Assembly: GCF_022867805.1 (NCBI RefSeq)
Contig: NZ_JALIFO010000001.1
Location: forward strand, 744,001 to 808,000
DNA length: 64,000 nucleotides
Source: Cuneatibacter sp. NSJ-177
GTDB lineage: Bacteria > Bacillota > Clostridia > Lachnospirales > Lachnospiraceae
Direction of reading: 5' to 3'
Positions 51,572-60,746 of this stretch are shown here, one piece after another. The position numbers and the translations under genes are program-made. The notes beneath the pieces are model-generated. The model was not told where the DNA came from. It worked only from the letters and a program-made list of their open reading frames with translations, and made no database searches. The first letter of the stretch is position 1, and every line of letters begins with the position of its first letter.

Positions 51572-52048
51572 ATGAATCAGAAGAAAGATTTTCTGAACGG
51601 AATGGAAACCAATTTGATGATGATCATGATTCTCATTGCCTCCGTGCTTACGCTCGGAACCTTCCTGTTCCAGTTTTTTGCCCCCGGCCTGGTGGAAGTC
51701 ACCAGGCAGCTTTCCTTTTATGCCTATGGATGGACTGTATTCCTTGGGCTGGCCCCTGCGGTCAAAAAAGGCGCATTCTTAAAGGTTGATATACTTGTGG
51801 CCAAATATCCGGAAGGGCTGCGGAAGGCGATTAACATCCTCTGCCAGCTGATCCTGTTTATTCTGATGGCTGCTTTGTGCTATTATAGCTTCCGGCTGAC
51901 CGTGCGCGCTGTCGCCGGCGGCCAACAGAATGCAGCGGCTGCGATTCCTCTGGCCGTCATCTATGCGGCGCCGGTGCTTGGCTATTTTTTGGGGGCGCTG
52001 GAGTTTGTCCGGAAACGATTGGAAAGAAAGGGGGAGAGTGACAGATGA
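51572..52048 (+). CDS. TRAP transporter small membrane subunit (DctQ family)
   Basis: About 158 residues with four predicted membrane helices. LSFYAYGWTVFLGLAPAVKK followed by GAFLKVDILVAKYPEG is the family's conserved segment. AAAGGAG precedes the ATG at 51572; the open frame upstream reaches into the promoter and is not used. It overlaps the DctM gene by four bases (ATGA). Confidence 0.85.
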   Translation: MNQKKDFLNGMETNLMMIMILIASVLTLGTFLFQFFAPGLVEVTRQLSFYAYGWTVFLGLAPAVKKGAFLKVDILVAKYPEGLRKAINILCQLILFILMAALCYYSFRLTVRAVAGGQQNAAAAIPLAVIYAAPVLGYFLGALEFVRKRLERKGESDR

Positions 52049-53364
52049 TCCCGATTTTTCTGATTGTTTTCTTTGGTTTTATGCTGATTGCTGGCCTGCC
52101 GATCGCAGGCGCGATCCTCCTGTCTGCATTTATGATTCCTTTGCTGATGGGAAGCGGGGCGCCTCTGGAATTTTTGGCTATTGCAGAAAAAACGGTCACC
52201 GGCGCGGTCGCCAACAATACCGGACTGACGATCGTTTTGTTCATGGTGGCCGGAGAGTTTATGGCGAGAGGCAAGCTGACGGAGAAAATCTTCGACACCT
52301 TCTCCTATTTCTTTGGCAAGAAAAAAGGATTCATGCCGATTGTTTCCATTGTGACCTGTATGTTTTACGGGGCGATATCCGGTTCCGGCCCGGCGACGAC
52401 GGCTGCTGTGGGAAGCATGTGCTATCCGGTATTGGTAGCCATGGGCTATGACAAGATTTTCAGCGCCTCCATTCTGGTTTCCGCCGGCTGCCTGGGAATG
52501 GTTATACCGCCCAGCGTCCCTCTGACCGGCGTCTCCGCGTTGACCGGAGGGATGGATCTGGTCGCCCTTTACAAGATTGCAGCCGTTGCCGGCGTGGCTG
52601 CCGGGATTCTCCTGATCGCTTACGCCTACCTTCACTGCCTGAAACATGGAAACGGAAATCAGGCGGTGATCAATCAGACCGTGAATGAACTGCGTCAGAG
52701 AAAGTTCGGCTCCCTGCTGAAGGAAAGCATCTGGGCGCTGCTGACTCCGATTTTAATTTTAGGGAGCATTTTCTCCGGGATTGCAGACACGGCGCAGGCG
52801 GCTGTGCTTTCTCTGGTCTATTCCATTTTCGTCAGTATTTTCATCTATAAAACCATCCGGCCCCAGGAGGTGCTGCCGATGTTCCGGCAGTGTATCGTCA
52901 ACGCGGCGCCGCTCTGTTTTGTTCTGGCGGTTGCCAGCGTGTTTTCCGCGGCCATGTCTGCGCTGGAAATTCCGGCGAAGCTGGCGGAAACGTTCCTTTC
53001 CTCCGGAATTTCCGGAAGTGTTTTGATTTTGCTGATTTTGGCGTTCATGCTGATCCTGGGCGCTTTTATGGACGCGGGCGGGGCAATGTCGATTATTGTG
53101 CCCTTGGTTTATCCTGTGCTGGTATCCTATGGCATGGATCCTTACACCTGCTGCGTCGCCATCATTATCTGCCAGGCGGTCGGTCTCTGCTCCCCGCTTT
53201 GCGGGTTGTGTTTGTTCGTGATGAGCCCGATTGCCGGATGCACCATCGGACAGCTGGGAAAGAAGGTGATCCCGCTCAGCGGCCTGTTGGTCCTCGTCGC
53301 CGTAATCGTGGCTCTTTTGCCGGGATTGTTTGGCTGGGCTACGTCCGGGGCGATCATTCCTTGA
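52045..53364 (+). CDS. TRAP transporter large permease (DctM family)
   Basis: 439 residues, about 12 membrane helices. FYGAISGSGPATTAAVGSMC, VIPPSVPLTGVSALTGG, MDAGGAMSIIVPLVYP and VGLCSPLCGLCLFVMSPIAG are the paired DctM motifs. Only Q and M are present at this locus: the gene after it encodes an unrelated lipoprotein, and the gene before it is the divergent radical SAM gene. The binding protein must be elsewhere or missing. Confidence 0.92.
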   Translation: MIPIFLIVFFGFMLIAGLPIAGAILLSAFMIPLLMGSGAPLEFLAIAEKTVTGAVANNTGLTIVLFMVAGEFMARGKLTEKIFDTFSYFFGKKKGFMPIVSIVTCMFYGAISGSGPATTAAVGSMCYPVLVAMGYDKIFSASILVSAGCLGMVIPPSVPLTGVSALTGGMDLVALYKIAAVAGVAAGILLIAYAYLHCLKHGNGNQAVINQTVNELRQRKFGSLLKESIWALLTPILILGSIFSGIADTAQAAVLSLVYSIFVSIFIYKTIRPQEVLPMFRQCIVNAAPLCFVLAVASVFSAAMSALEIPAKLAETFLSSGISGSVLILLILAFMLILGAFMDAGGAMSIIVPLVYPVLVSYGMDPYTCCVAIIICQAVGLCSPLCGLCLFVMSPIAGCTIGQLGKKVIPLSGLLVLVAVIVALLPGLFGWATSGAIIP

Positions 53365-53375
53365 TCCGGGAGCGC

Positions 53376-53404
53376 TTGACGAAACGCCTCTTTCCTTGTA
53401 TAAT
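53376..53404 (+). promoter_or_regulatory. Promoter of the lipoprotein gene
   Basis: TTGACG (53376-53381), 17-base spacer, TATAAT (53399-53404), about 150 bases before the start codon. A second possibility is an extended -10 (TGC TATGAT) at 53518-53526. Confidence 0.7.
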
Positions 53405-53560
53405 TCCCTTAGCTGTGCATGTTGCATTTTCTTGATGCGGAAAGCGAGAGAACGCGGCATCAATCTGCAAAATTAAGAAATCACTAAGATTTTCTTCCGT
53501 GAATATCCTATTCCGATTGCTATGATGTTGATATCGAATTCAGAAAGGTTGGAATTTCGG

Positions 53561-54460
53561 ATGCGAAAGATGGGATGGAGTTATATTCTTGTCATGGCAA
53601 TGTTACTTCTGATCGGCTGCGGCAGCAAAGGGCAGGCGGTGGAAGAACCTGCCACGATGGAGATCCCCAGTACGGAGGCCAGAACGGAAGAAGATCCCAG
53701 CGCTTCCTCGTCCGCAGTTGTGCAGACGACGGAGGCGGAGCCCAAGGACCCGGTTTATACCGGTTTAATCAAAGAGATCATCGTACCCTGTGAATACGAT
53801 TTGGATGGAAATGGAACCGTGGAGACGATAAACTATCAGGTCACAGATCCGGATGGAAAGAGCTTTGACCTGAAAATCGGGGATGCGGAAATTGAAGGCA
53901 GCGGAGATAAGCTGACCGGAAAAATCTATGCGATGAGTATTGACGGAAGCTCTCTTCAGATTTTACTGGAAGACCGGAATTCCAATGCGGATGATTATTC
54001 TCATGTATATGTGTACCAGCAGGACGAGCTGGAGCCAGCCGGGGTGCTGAACGGGGAGGTATCCTCCTACCGCGTGCATCCGCAAGGACGGTTGGTGACG
54101 GCGATCGGAAGCAGCGAAGTCTTTCAGAGTTTTTATTTGGAGAAGGACTTCACCCTGGAAAACGGCGTTCTCGTCGAAATCGCCAGGGATTTCTACCCAA
54201 TGGGAAATGAAGTGACAGCCCGAAAAGCCATCACTCTGTCCGGCAGTAAGGCAGGGGTGGCTTATACCATGACGGTGAAAGCCGGCAGCCGGCTGGTGGT
54301 CCTAGGGACGGACAACCAGCAGTGGGTCTGCCTGCAGGACATCGAGACCGGGGAAATCGGCTGGCTTCAGGTTCCGCAAGGGGAGTTCGGTCAAATCCTG
54401 GTGGACGGCAAATCCGAATCTGCCCAGGACTATTTTGACGGACTGTATTATTTCGGGTGA
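53561..54460 (+). CDS. Lipoprotein with EF-hand-like loop and C-terminal SH3-like region
   Basis: About 299 residues. Signal peptide with LLIGC (Cys20), a Glu/Ser/Thr-rich linker to about 68, then a beta-rich domain beginning with DLDGNGTVETI, which has the spacing of a calcium-binding EF-hand/dockerin loop. The last 60 residues (GSRLVVLGTDNQQWVCLQDI, GEIGWLQV) resemble a bacterial SH3 domain. The start at 53561 gives a proper signal peptide; an upstream in-frame ATG at 53522 sits in a possible -10. The role is unknown, presumably at the cell surface. Confidence 0.75.
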   Translation: MRKMGWSYILVMAMLLLIGCGSKGQAVEEPATMEIPSTEARTEEDPSASSSAVVQTTEAEPKDPVYTGLIKEIIVPCEYDLDGNGTVETINYQVTDPDGKSFDLKIGDAEIEGSGDKLTGKIYAMSIDGSSLQILLEDRNSNADDYSHVYVYQQDELEPAGVLNGEVSSYRVHPQGRLVTAIGSSEVFQSFYLEKDFTLENGVLVEIARDFYPMGNEVTARKAITLSGSKAGVAYTMTVKAGSRLVVLGTDNQQWVCLQDIETGEIGWLQVPQGEFGQILVDGKSESAQDYFDGLYYFG

Positions 54461-54525
54461 GCCGTCGCGCTCGCTCGAAAGACCAAATGCTTTTATGGCA
54501 TTTGACCCCACGGGCAGTTGCCAAG

Positions 54526-54544
54526 ACCAAGCCTGCTTGGTTTT
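54526..54544 (+). terminator. Possible weak terminator after the lipoprotein gene
   Basis: ACCAAG, loop CCTG, CTTGGT followed by TTT. Short stem, so termination may be partial. Confidence 0.4.
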
Positions 54545-54589
54545 GGTTCGTTGTCTTCGTGAGAGTAAACAGGAAGCGGGTGCAAAATT

Positions 54590-55741
54590 ATGGAGAATCA
54601 GGAAAATCAGAAGGGGTTTTCTGCCTTTCTGAGACGGAAAAACATTGTATTTTCAGCAAAACGATATGGCATTGACGCATTAGGGGCAATGGCCTTTGGG
54701 CTATTTGCCTCTTTGCTGATTGGGACCATCATCAAGACCATCGGCCAGAACATCGGGGATTCCACGATTGATCTGGCAGCGGCTTCTTCCGTCGGCGCAC
54801 TGGATTACTTAGCGGTAAAGCTGGTTGCGATCGGCGGATTTGCCGTTTCCGTGACCGGCGCGGCGATGGCTGTAGCCATCGGGAACGCGCTGCAGGCGCC
54901 GCCATTGGTGCTGTTTTCCCTGGTGGCGGTAGGACAGGCCACCAATGATCTCGGCGGGGCAGGCGGACCGCTGGCGGTATTGATCATTACGATCATTGCC
55001 ACGGAGGTCGGCAAGATGGTGTCGAAGGAGACGAAGATCGATATTCTGGTGACACCGTTTGTGACCATCGTGGTTGGCGTTGCCGCAGCGATGTTGGTCG
55101 CGCCTGCCATCGGGAAAGGCGCCAGCGCCGTGGGATCCGCGATTGTATGGGCCACGGAATTACAGCCGTTCTTTATGGGGATCATTGTCTCCGTGCTGGT
55201 GGGGATGGCTTTGACCCTTCCGATCAGTTCCGCGGCCATCTGTGCGACTTTTGGGCTGGTGGGTCTGGCAGGCGGCGCGGCGGTGGCCGGCTGCTGTGCT
55301 CAGATGGTCGGCTTTGCCGTGATGAGCTATCGGGAAAACGGGCTGGGCGGACTGGCTGCCCAAGGGCTTGGCACTTCGATGCTTCAGATCCCGAATATCT
55401 TGAAAAATTGGAAGATCTGGATTCCGCCCACGCTGGCCTCCGCGGTGACGGGGCCTCTGGCAACCTGTGTGTTTCGTTTGAAGATGAACGGAACGCCGGT
55501 GTCGGCAGGTACGGGAACCTGCGGGCTGGTCAGTCAGATCGGGATCATCACCGGCTGGACCAATCCTTCGGACCAGGCTTTGGCCCTCGGAGAACAAGCG
55601 ATTGTTCCGGGAGCCATGGAGTGGGCTGGATTGCTGCTGATTTCATTCGTGCTGCCGGCGGTTTTAACTTGGCTGTTTGCCCTGCCGCTGCGAAAGAACG
55701 GATGGATTAAGGAAAACGATTTAAAATTGGATTTAGGCTGA
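54590..55741 (+). CDS. PTS IIC-like membrane protein (PfoR family)
   Basis: 383 residues with about nine hydrophobic segments. The pattern matches the PTS_EIIC_2/PfoR family: GIDALGAMAFGLFASLLIGT at the start, AVGQATNDLGGAGGPLAVLI, PISSAAICATFGLVGLAGGA, and AGTGTCGLVSQIG. No phosphotransferase IIA or IIB domain or gene is nearby, so sugar phosphotransfer cannot be assumed; PfoR relatives are linked to regulation or transport. The Shine-Dalgarno (AGGAAG) is 13 bases before the ATG, rather far. Confidence 0.8.
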   Translation: MENQENQKGFSAFLRRKNIVFSAKRYGIDALGAMAFGLFASLLIGTIIKTIGQNIGDSTIDLAAASSVGALDYLAVKLVAIGGFAVSVTGAAMAVAIGNALQAPPLVLFSLVAVGQATNDLGGAGGPLAVLIITIIATEVGKMVSKETKIDILVTPFVTIVVGVAAAMLVAPAIGKGASAVGSAIVWATELQPFFMGIIVSVLVGMALTLPISSAAICATFGLVGLAGGAAVAGCCAQMVGFAVMSYRENGLGGLAAQGLGTSMLQIPNILKNWKIWIPPTLASAVTGPLATCVFRLKMNGTPVSAGTGTCGLVSQIGIITGWTNPSDQALALGEQAIVPGAMEWAGLLLISFVLPAVLTWLFALPLRKNGWIKENDLKLDLG

Positions 55742-55774
55742 TCCGGCGGCGGACCGCCTGCAAGAAGGGACAAT

Positions 55775-56803
55775 ATGGAAAGACAAAAGAAGCGGCGGGG
55801 CCTCGTGGTCTGGCTCCTGTGCCTGACGCTGGTGACGGCAGCCTCCGGCTGTTCTCTGGGGAAGGATTATCAGGAGACTACGGTCTACGCGATGGATACG
55901 ATTCTGACATTTCAATATTATGACACCGCTGACAGCAAAGTGGGGGATTTGTTCCGGGAAGAAGTGGATCGCGTTAACCTTTTGCTGTCGGCGACGGACC
56001 CCGGCAGCGAACTCTACCGTCTGAATGCTTCGGACGGCACGGTGTTTGAAGCCAGCGAGGAACTGTCGGATGTGATTTCCCGTTGTCTGACCGTGGCGGA
56101 AGAGACGGACGGAGCCTTGAACGTCGCACTCTATCCGGTAATCCAGGCATGGGGTTTTTCCACCGGCGATTACCACGTTCCCAACGGTGAGATCTTGAAG
56201 GATCTGATGAAGAAAATTGACTGGAAAGAAATCCGTCTGAATCAGAATCAGGTGGAGATTGCCACCGGCATGGCTCTCGATATGGGAGCTGTGGGAAAAG
56301 GGTATCTGACGGACCGGTGCGTGGAGATCCTGAAAAAAGAGAATATCTCCTCGGCGCTTCTGAAACTGGGCGGAAATATCTATGCCCACGGGAAAAAACA
56401 GGATGGCAACCCTTGGAAAGTCGGGATCCAGAAACCTTTCAGCGAGGAGCTTGCCGGATACTTGACTGCGGAAGATGAGGCGGTGGTGACCTCCGGCACC
56501 TATCAGCGGTATTTCGAGAAGGACGGGAAACGGTATCATCATATTATCGACAGCGAGACCGGGTATCCGGTGGACAACGGACTGGAGTCCGTGACGATCG
56601 TATCGAAGAGCGGTTTTCAGGCGGACGCCCTGTCCACAGCCTATTTTGTCATGGGGCTGGAATCTTCCATAGAAGCCTGGAAGCAAAATCCGGAGACCGG
56701 CGTTGTCTGGATCTTGGGCGACGGAACGCTTTATTACACGGAAAACCTGAAGGGGCGCTTTACTGCCGCCGACGGGGTGGAAAGCCATATCGTCCAAAGT
56801 TAA
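55775..56803 (+). CDS. apbE: FAD:protein FMN transferase (ApbE), lipoprotein
   Basis: 342 residues. Attaches FMN from FAD covalently to a threonine of flavoproteins such as RnfG or NqrC, outside the membrane. Lipobox ASGC (about Cys26). Family residues: ETTVYAMDTILTFQYY, ALDMGAVGKGYLTD, KLGGNIYAHG, SGTYQRYF and HHIIDSETGYPV; the last Asp region binds magnesium in characterised ApbE. AAGAAGGGA precedes the ATG. No obvious target flavoprotein is encoded next to it. Confidence 0.93.
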   Translation: MERQKKRRGLVVWLLCLTLVTAASGCSLGKDYQETTVYAMDTILTFQYYDTADSKVGDLFREEVDRVNLLLSATDPGSELYRLNASDGTVFEASEELSDVISRCLTVAEETDGALNVALYPVIQAWGFSTGDYHVPNGEILKDLMKKIDWKEIRLNQNQVEIATGMALDMGAVGKGYLTDRCVEILKKENISSALLKLGGNIYAHGKKQDGNPWKVGIQKPFSEELAGYLTAEDEAVVTSGTYQRYFEKDGKRYHHIIDSETGYPVDNGLESVTIVSKSGFQADALSTAYFVMGLESSIEAWKQNPETGVVWILGDGTLYYTENLKGRFTAADGVESHIVQS

Positions 56804-56834
56804 GGACAAAAACCAGAAAGAACGAATGAAGAGG

Positions 56835-56882
56835 ACTCCTGCGTGCATAGGGTAAAGAGAACCTGTACGCGGGAGTTTTTTT
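56835..56882 (+). terminator. Terminator between apbE and the AGCS gene
   Basis: ACTCCTGCGT (56835-56844) pairs with ACGCGGGAGT (56867-56876, one G-U), followed by T to 56882. The next ATG is at 56883, directly at the end of the T run. Confidence 0.75.
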
Positions 56883-58148
56883 ATGCTGCTTTTGATTTTG
56901 GCCGCCGGGCTTTATTTTACCTGGGTGACCGGTGGATTTCAGCTTTTTCATTTTCCCCTCTGGATGCGGAAAACCTTAGGCACTTGTTTCAAAAAGAAGG
57001 AAGGAAACGGCAAGGACGGCGCGATGAGTCCCTGGCAGGCTTTATGCACCTCTCTGGCCGCGACCATAGGAACCGGGAATATCGTAGGTGTCGCCACAGC
57101 CCTGGCGGCGGGGGGACCGGGAACTTTGTTTTGGATGTGGATTTCTGCCTTTTTCGGCATGATGACTGCTTTTGCTGAAAAAGTGCTGGGACACGTCTAT
57201 CGGAAGAAGAAACCGGACGGAAGCTTTCTCGGAGGCACGATGGTGACCATTGAACGGGGGCTTTCCAGTCGGCCGATGGGCCTGATTTACGCATTTCTCT
57301 GTATCCTGGTATCCTTTGGCATGGGTAATATGGCGCAGGCCAATTCGATCGCGCAGGCATTGGAGGGGACCTGGAACATTTCCCCGATGGTGACCGCGCC
57401 GTTTCTCGCGCTTCTGATCTGGTTTTGCTGCAAAGGCGGCGGAAAGCGGATCGGAGCGATCACCGGCGTATTGGTTCCGATCATGTCGTTGTTTTACATG
57501 GGCGGGGCGTTTTTGATCATCTGGCATTTTCATGATCAGTTAGGAGACGCGCTTCATCTGGTTTTGTCGGATGCCTTTTCCTGGCGGGCGATGACGGTGG
57601 GAATCGCCCGCGGCGTGTTCTCCAATGAAGCCGGTCTGGGAAGCTCGGTGATTGCCCATGCCCAGTCTACGGTGAAAGATCCGGTGGAGCAGGGCATGTG
57701 GGGGATTTTGGAGGTGTTTTTGGACACCATCGTCATGTGTACCGTGACCGGCCTGGTGCTCTTGGTTTCCGGTGTCTGGAACGGCGGGGCGGACGGCGCG
57801 GCCATGACCCTTTCGGCTTTCTCCACGGTGTTCGGCGGCTGGGGAAAAAGCATATTGGCTGTCAGCATTTTCTTTTTCGCCTTGTCCACACTGATTGGCT
57901 GGAGTTTTTTTGGACTGGAGTGTGTATCCTATCTCTGCGGGGAAAAAGGGAAAGGAATTTATCTGGCATTGTTTTTTGGCATGACGGTGGTCGGCTGCCT
58001 GGGAGAGCTTGCGGACATCTGGCGGATTGCGGATATCTGCAATGAGCTTTTGGCGATTCCTAATTTACTTTGTCTTTTCTTGCTCAGAAAGCAGGTGATC
58101 AGCTTGACCGGAACTTATTTGAGTGATAAACTGAGGAAAAAGCATTAG
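56883..58148 (+). CDS. Sodium:alanine/glycine symporter (AGCS family), short at the N-terminus
   Basis: 421 residues. Family motifs are clear: SLAATIGTGNIVGVATAL, GGPGTLFWMWISAFFGMM, and GVFSNEAGLGSSVIAHAQS. It would import alanine or glycine with sodium. The first ATG lies inside what is normally the first membrane helix (LLLILAAGLYFTWVTGGF), so about 20 N-terminal residues (usually ending in an IWGP-like stretch) are missing. No Shine-Dalgarno precedes it, only the T run of a terminator; the frame is open back to 56856 without a start codon. It may be a truncated, possibly inactive copy or be leaderless. Confidence 0.8.
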   Translation: MLLLILAAGLYFTWVTGGFQLFHFPLWMRKTLGTCFKKKEGNGKDGAMSPWQALCTSLAATIGTGNIVGVATALAAGGPGTLFWMWISAFFGMMTAFAEKVLGHVYRKKKPDGSFLGGTMVTIERGLSSRPMGLIYAFLCILVSFGMGNMAQANSIAQALEGTWNISPMVTAPFLALLIWFCCKGGGKRIGAITGVLVPIMSLFYMGGAFLIIWHFHDQLGDALHLVLSDAFSWRAMTVGIARGVFSNEAGLGSSVIAHAQSTVKDPVEQGMWGILEVFLDTIVMCTVTGLVLLVSGVWNGGADGAAMTLSAFSTVFGGWGKSILAVSIFFFALSTLIGWSFFGLECVSYLCGEKGKGIYLALFFGMTVVGCLGELADIWRIADICNELLAIPNLLCLFLLRKQVISLTGTYLSDKLRKKH

Positions 58149-58161
58149 GGAGGTAAGCAAC

Positions 58162-58461
58162 ATGGTTCGTCATATTGTGTCCTGGAATTTTAAAGAGGAA
58201 ATTCCGGAAGAAAAAAGAGCAGAAATCCGCGAGACGCTGGCGGCGGCGTTCCCGACACTGGTGGGGAAGATTCCCGGACTCTTAAACGTCTCGGTGGGCA
58301 TGCCTCCTTTGGGGAGCAGCAACTGTGATCTGGCCCTGTACTGTGAGATGGAAGAAGAGAAAGATCTGGCCGTGTACCGCGATCACCCGGAGCATCAAAA
58401 AATTGCAAAAATTGTCCGCGCCAACTGCGAGGGGAGACGCTGCGTGGATCTCGAAGCATAA
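58162..58461 (+). CDS. Dabb (stress-responsive alpha/beta barrel) domain protein
   Basis: 99 residues, a single ferredoxin-like Dabb domain that forms dimers. MVRHIVSWNFKEE at the start, KIPGLLNVSVGM in the middle and YRDHPEHQKIAKIV near the end are the family landmarks. GGGAGG precedes the ATG, 13 bases after the AGCS stop. The function in bacteria is not established. Confidence 0.9.
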   Translation: MVRHIVSWNFKEEIPEEKRAEIRETLAAAFPTLVGKIPGLLNVSVGMPPLGSSNCDLALYCEMEEEKDLAVYRDHPEHQKIAKIVRANCEGRRCVDLEA

Positions 58462-58635
58462 AAAGAAACGTAAAATCCATTCTGCAATAGGAAAAATGAG
58501 CTTCCAGGTTTTACCGGAAAATTGAAAAGAATTTCCAGTGTATTTCTTCTTGAAAAGAACATAATAGGAATGTACCTTACAAACACAGCCGCGGAAATGA
58601 CAGCGGCAAAACGATGAATTATGGAGGTGTATACT

Positions 58636-58851
58636 ATGTCTAACAATTCTACTGGAAGACTGGAAGTTCCCGAAGCAAAGGAAGCTCTGGACCGTTTTAA
58701 AATGGAAGTAGCCGATGAGCTTGGTGTACCGCTGACCAACGGTTACAACGGAAACCTGACTTCTTACCAGAACGGCAGCGTTGGCGGCTATATGGTTAAG
58801 AAGATGATCGAGGCGCAGGAGAAACAGATGTCCGGTAAATCCGGCCGCTAA
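58636..58851 (+). CDS. Small acid-soluble spore protein, alpha/beta type
   Basis: 71 residues. SASPs coat and protect DNA in the spore core. LEVPEAKEALDRFKMEVADE, with a Glu-Val bond where the germination protease GPR would cut, then ELGVPL and GGYMVKKMIEAQ are typical. GGAGG lies nine bases before the ATG at 58636. A CATAATA at 58560-58566 fits the -10 of a sigma-G (forespore) promoter, but no matching -35 at normal spacing is clear. It shows that the organism can sporulate. Confidence 0.93.
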   Translation: MSNNSTGRLEVPEAKEALDRFKMEVADELGVPLTNGYNGNLTSYQNGSVGGYMVKKMIEAQEKQMSGKSGR

Positions 58852-58880
58852 TCACAGCGCATTCGTAAAATGAAGAGAAA

Positions 58881-58922
58881 CAGCCTCTCCACCCTCCCAT
58901 GAGGACGGAGAGGCTGTTTTTT
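58881..58922 (+). terminator. Terminator of the SASP gene
   Basis: CAGCCTCTCC (58881-58890) pairs with GGAGAGGCTG (58907-58916), then six T. Confidence 0.92.
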
Positions 58923-58965
58923 GCACTTGTGATTCTGAAATTTTTTTTAAGTCCGGGCAATTTTA

Positions 58966-58994
58966 TTGACGGCTTTTCCGGCCTATGATACACT
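58966..58994 (+). promoter_or_regulatory. Promoter of the glycosyltransferase gene
   Basis: TTGACG (58966-58971), 17-base spacer, TACACT (58989-58994). Confidence 0.6.
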
Positions 58995-59092
58995 AAATAG
59001 GCGGCTTTGCTATAGCCTGAATATTTGAAGAAAGAAGCTTGGCTTAAGTTTCAAGATCACTGTAATAGGAAAGGAATGCAAGAGCAGACGAG

Positions 59093-60109
59093 ATGAAACT
59101 ATTGACGATTACGATCCCTTGTTATAATTCAGAAGCGTATCTGAATAAATGTGTGGACAGCCTTCTGCCAGGTGGGGACCTCGTGGAGATTTTGATTGTA
59201 AATGACGGTTCCACCGATGGAACTGCTGAAATCGCTGAGGAATACGCTAAAAAATATCCTTCCGTTGTCCGCGTGATCCATCAGGAGAACAAGGGGCATG
59301 GCGGCGCTGTGAATACCGGCCTTGAGGAGGCAACCGGGATTTATTTTAAAGTTGTGGACAGCGATGACAGCGTGAACCCGGACGCGTATCAAAAGATATT
59401 GGATACCTTGGAAAATCTGGTCATGGACGGGAAATCCGTGGATATGCTGATCAGCAATTACATTTACGATAAAGTAGGCGTCCGCCGGAAAAAGGTGATG
59501 AGTTACCGCCGCGCGTTCCCTCAAAATGAGATCTTTACCTGGGACAAGGTGCGGTTCCTCCATAAGGGACAGTATATCTTGATGCACTCCGTCATCTACC
59601 GGACCCGCGTTTTGAAAGACTGCGGGCTGAAACTGCCGGAGCATACCTTTTATGTAGACAATCTGTTTGTATATGTACCGCTTCCTTATGTGAAAACTTT
59701 GTACTATATGGATGTGATCTTTTACCGCTATTTTATCGGCCGCGCCGACCAGTCGGTCAATGAGGCCAATATGATCAAGCGGATCGACCAGCAGATCCGG
59801 GTGACAAAGGAGATCATTGATTCCTATCCTTTGAGAAAACTGCCGGATAAAAAGCTGCGGAATTATATGAAGAGTTATCTGGAAATTATGATGACGGTGT
59901 CTTCCGTCTTTTTGATCTGTTCCGGCACGCCGGAAAATCTGGCGAAGAAGGAGGAGCTTTGGGAATACTTGAAGTCGAAAGACCTTCTCTTATACCGGAA
60001 AATCCGCCGCGGCATTATGGGGCAGACCATGAACCTTCCCGGCTCCACCGGAAGGAAAATTTCCATCGCCGCTTACAAGACCACCCGTCATTTTTACGGG
60101 TTTAATTAG
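59093..60109 (+). CDS. Family 2 glycosyltransferase
   Basis: 338 residues, GT-A fold. TITIPCYNSEAYLNKCVDSL, IVNDGSTDGT and the metal-binding DSDD (VVDSDDS) are present, so it should transfer a sugar from a nucleotide donor. The C-terminal third is helical and basic without membrane segments. No polysaccharide cluster surrounds it. Acceptor and donor are unknown. Confidence 0.9.
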   Translation: MKLLTITIPCYNSEAYLNKCVDSLLPGGDLVEILIVNDGSTDGTAEIAEEYAKKYPSVVRVIHQENKGHGGAVNTGLEEATGIYFKVVDSDDSVNPDAYQKILDTLENLVMDGKSVDMLISNYIYDKVGVRRKKVMSYRRAFPQNEIFTWDKVRFLHKGQYILMHSVIYRTRVLKDCGLKLPEHTFYVDNLFVYVPLPYVKTLYYMDVIFYRYFIGRADQSVNEANMIKRIDQQIRVTKEIIDSYPLRKLPDKKLRNYMKSYLEIMMTVSSVFLICSGTPENLAKKEELWEYLKSKDLLLYRKIRRGIMGQTMNLPGSTGRKISIAAYKTTRHFYGFN

Positions 60110-60173
60110 AATACAACGATTTGCACCGTTTCGGAACAAGCAGATCGAAAATGAATGATAAGGAGCAAGCTCT

Positions 60174-60746
60174 ATGCGAGTGATTGCAGGTACGGCCCGG
60201 CGGCTGAATCTGGTGACAGTGCCCGGCACCGATACCAGGCCGACGACCGATCGGATTAAAGAAACTCTGTTTAATATTTTACAGCCCGACATCCCTGGCT
60301 GCCGTTTTTTGGATTTGTTTTCCGGCAGCGGCGGGATCGGCATCGAAGCGCTGAGCCGCGGCGCCGCAGAGGCTGTTTTTGTGGAAAATAACCGGAGAGC
60401 GGCCGCCTGTATCCGTCAAAACCTGGCGTTTACCCAGCTTTCCGACCAGGCCCGCCTGCTGGAATCGGATGTGCTGGCGGCTCTGACCAGGCTTGAAAAG
60501 GAGAAAAAGGCGTTTCATGTAATCTTTTTGGATCCTCCCTATGGGAAAGGCTGGGAGCAGAAGGTGCTGGCCGCTCTCGGCAAATCCTGCCTGGCGGACG
60601 AGGGGACGCTCATCGTGGCGGAGGAAACGGAAGATGCTGATTTTTCCTTTGCCGGAGAACTCGGCTTTGCCGTTGTCCGGGAGAAAAATTACAAAACGAA
60701 TAAGCACGTCTTCTTAAAAAGACGAGAAGGATCGTACCATGTATAA
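60174..60746 (+). CDS. rsmD: 16S rRNA (guanine-966-N2)-methyltransferase
   Basis: 190 residues. SAM-dependent methylation of G966 of 16S r[16 protein letters not shown] and [16 protein letters not shown] at the start, motif [21 protein letters not shown] and catalytic DPPY are all present. It overlaps coaD by eight bases, the same rsmD(ylbH)-coaD order as in Bacillus. Confidence 0.95.
   Translation: MRVIAGTARRLNLVTVPGTDTRPTTDRIKETLFNILQPDIPGCRFLDLFSGSGGIGIEALSRGAAEAVFVENNRRAAACIRQNLAFTQLSDQARLLESDVLAALTRLEKEKKAFHVIFLDPPYGKGWEQKVLAALGKSCLADEGTLIVAEETEDADFSFAGELGFAVVREKNYKTNKHVFLKRREGSYHV

Noticed and set aside
56843-57178. Alternative frame that could supply the missing AGCS N-terminus
   Set aside because: Its product is a shifted reading of the AGCS gene without hydrophobic helices, so it does not restore the N-terminus by a frameshift.
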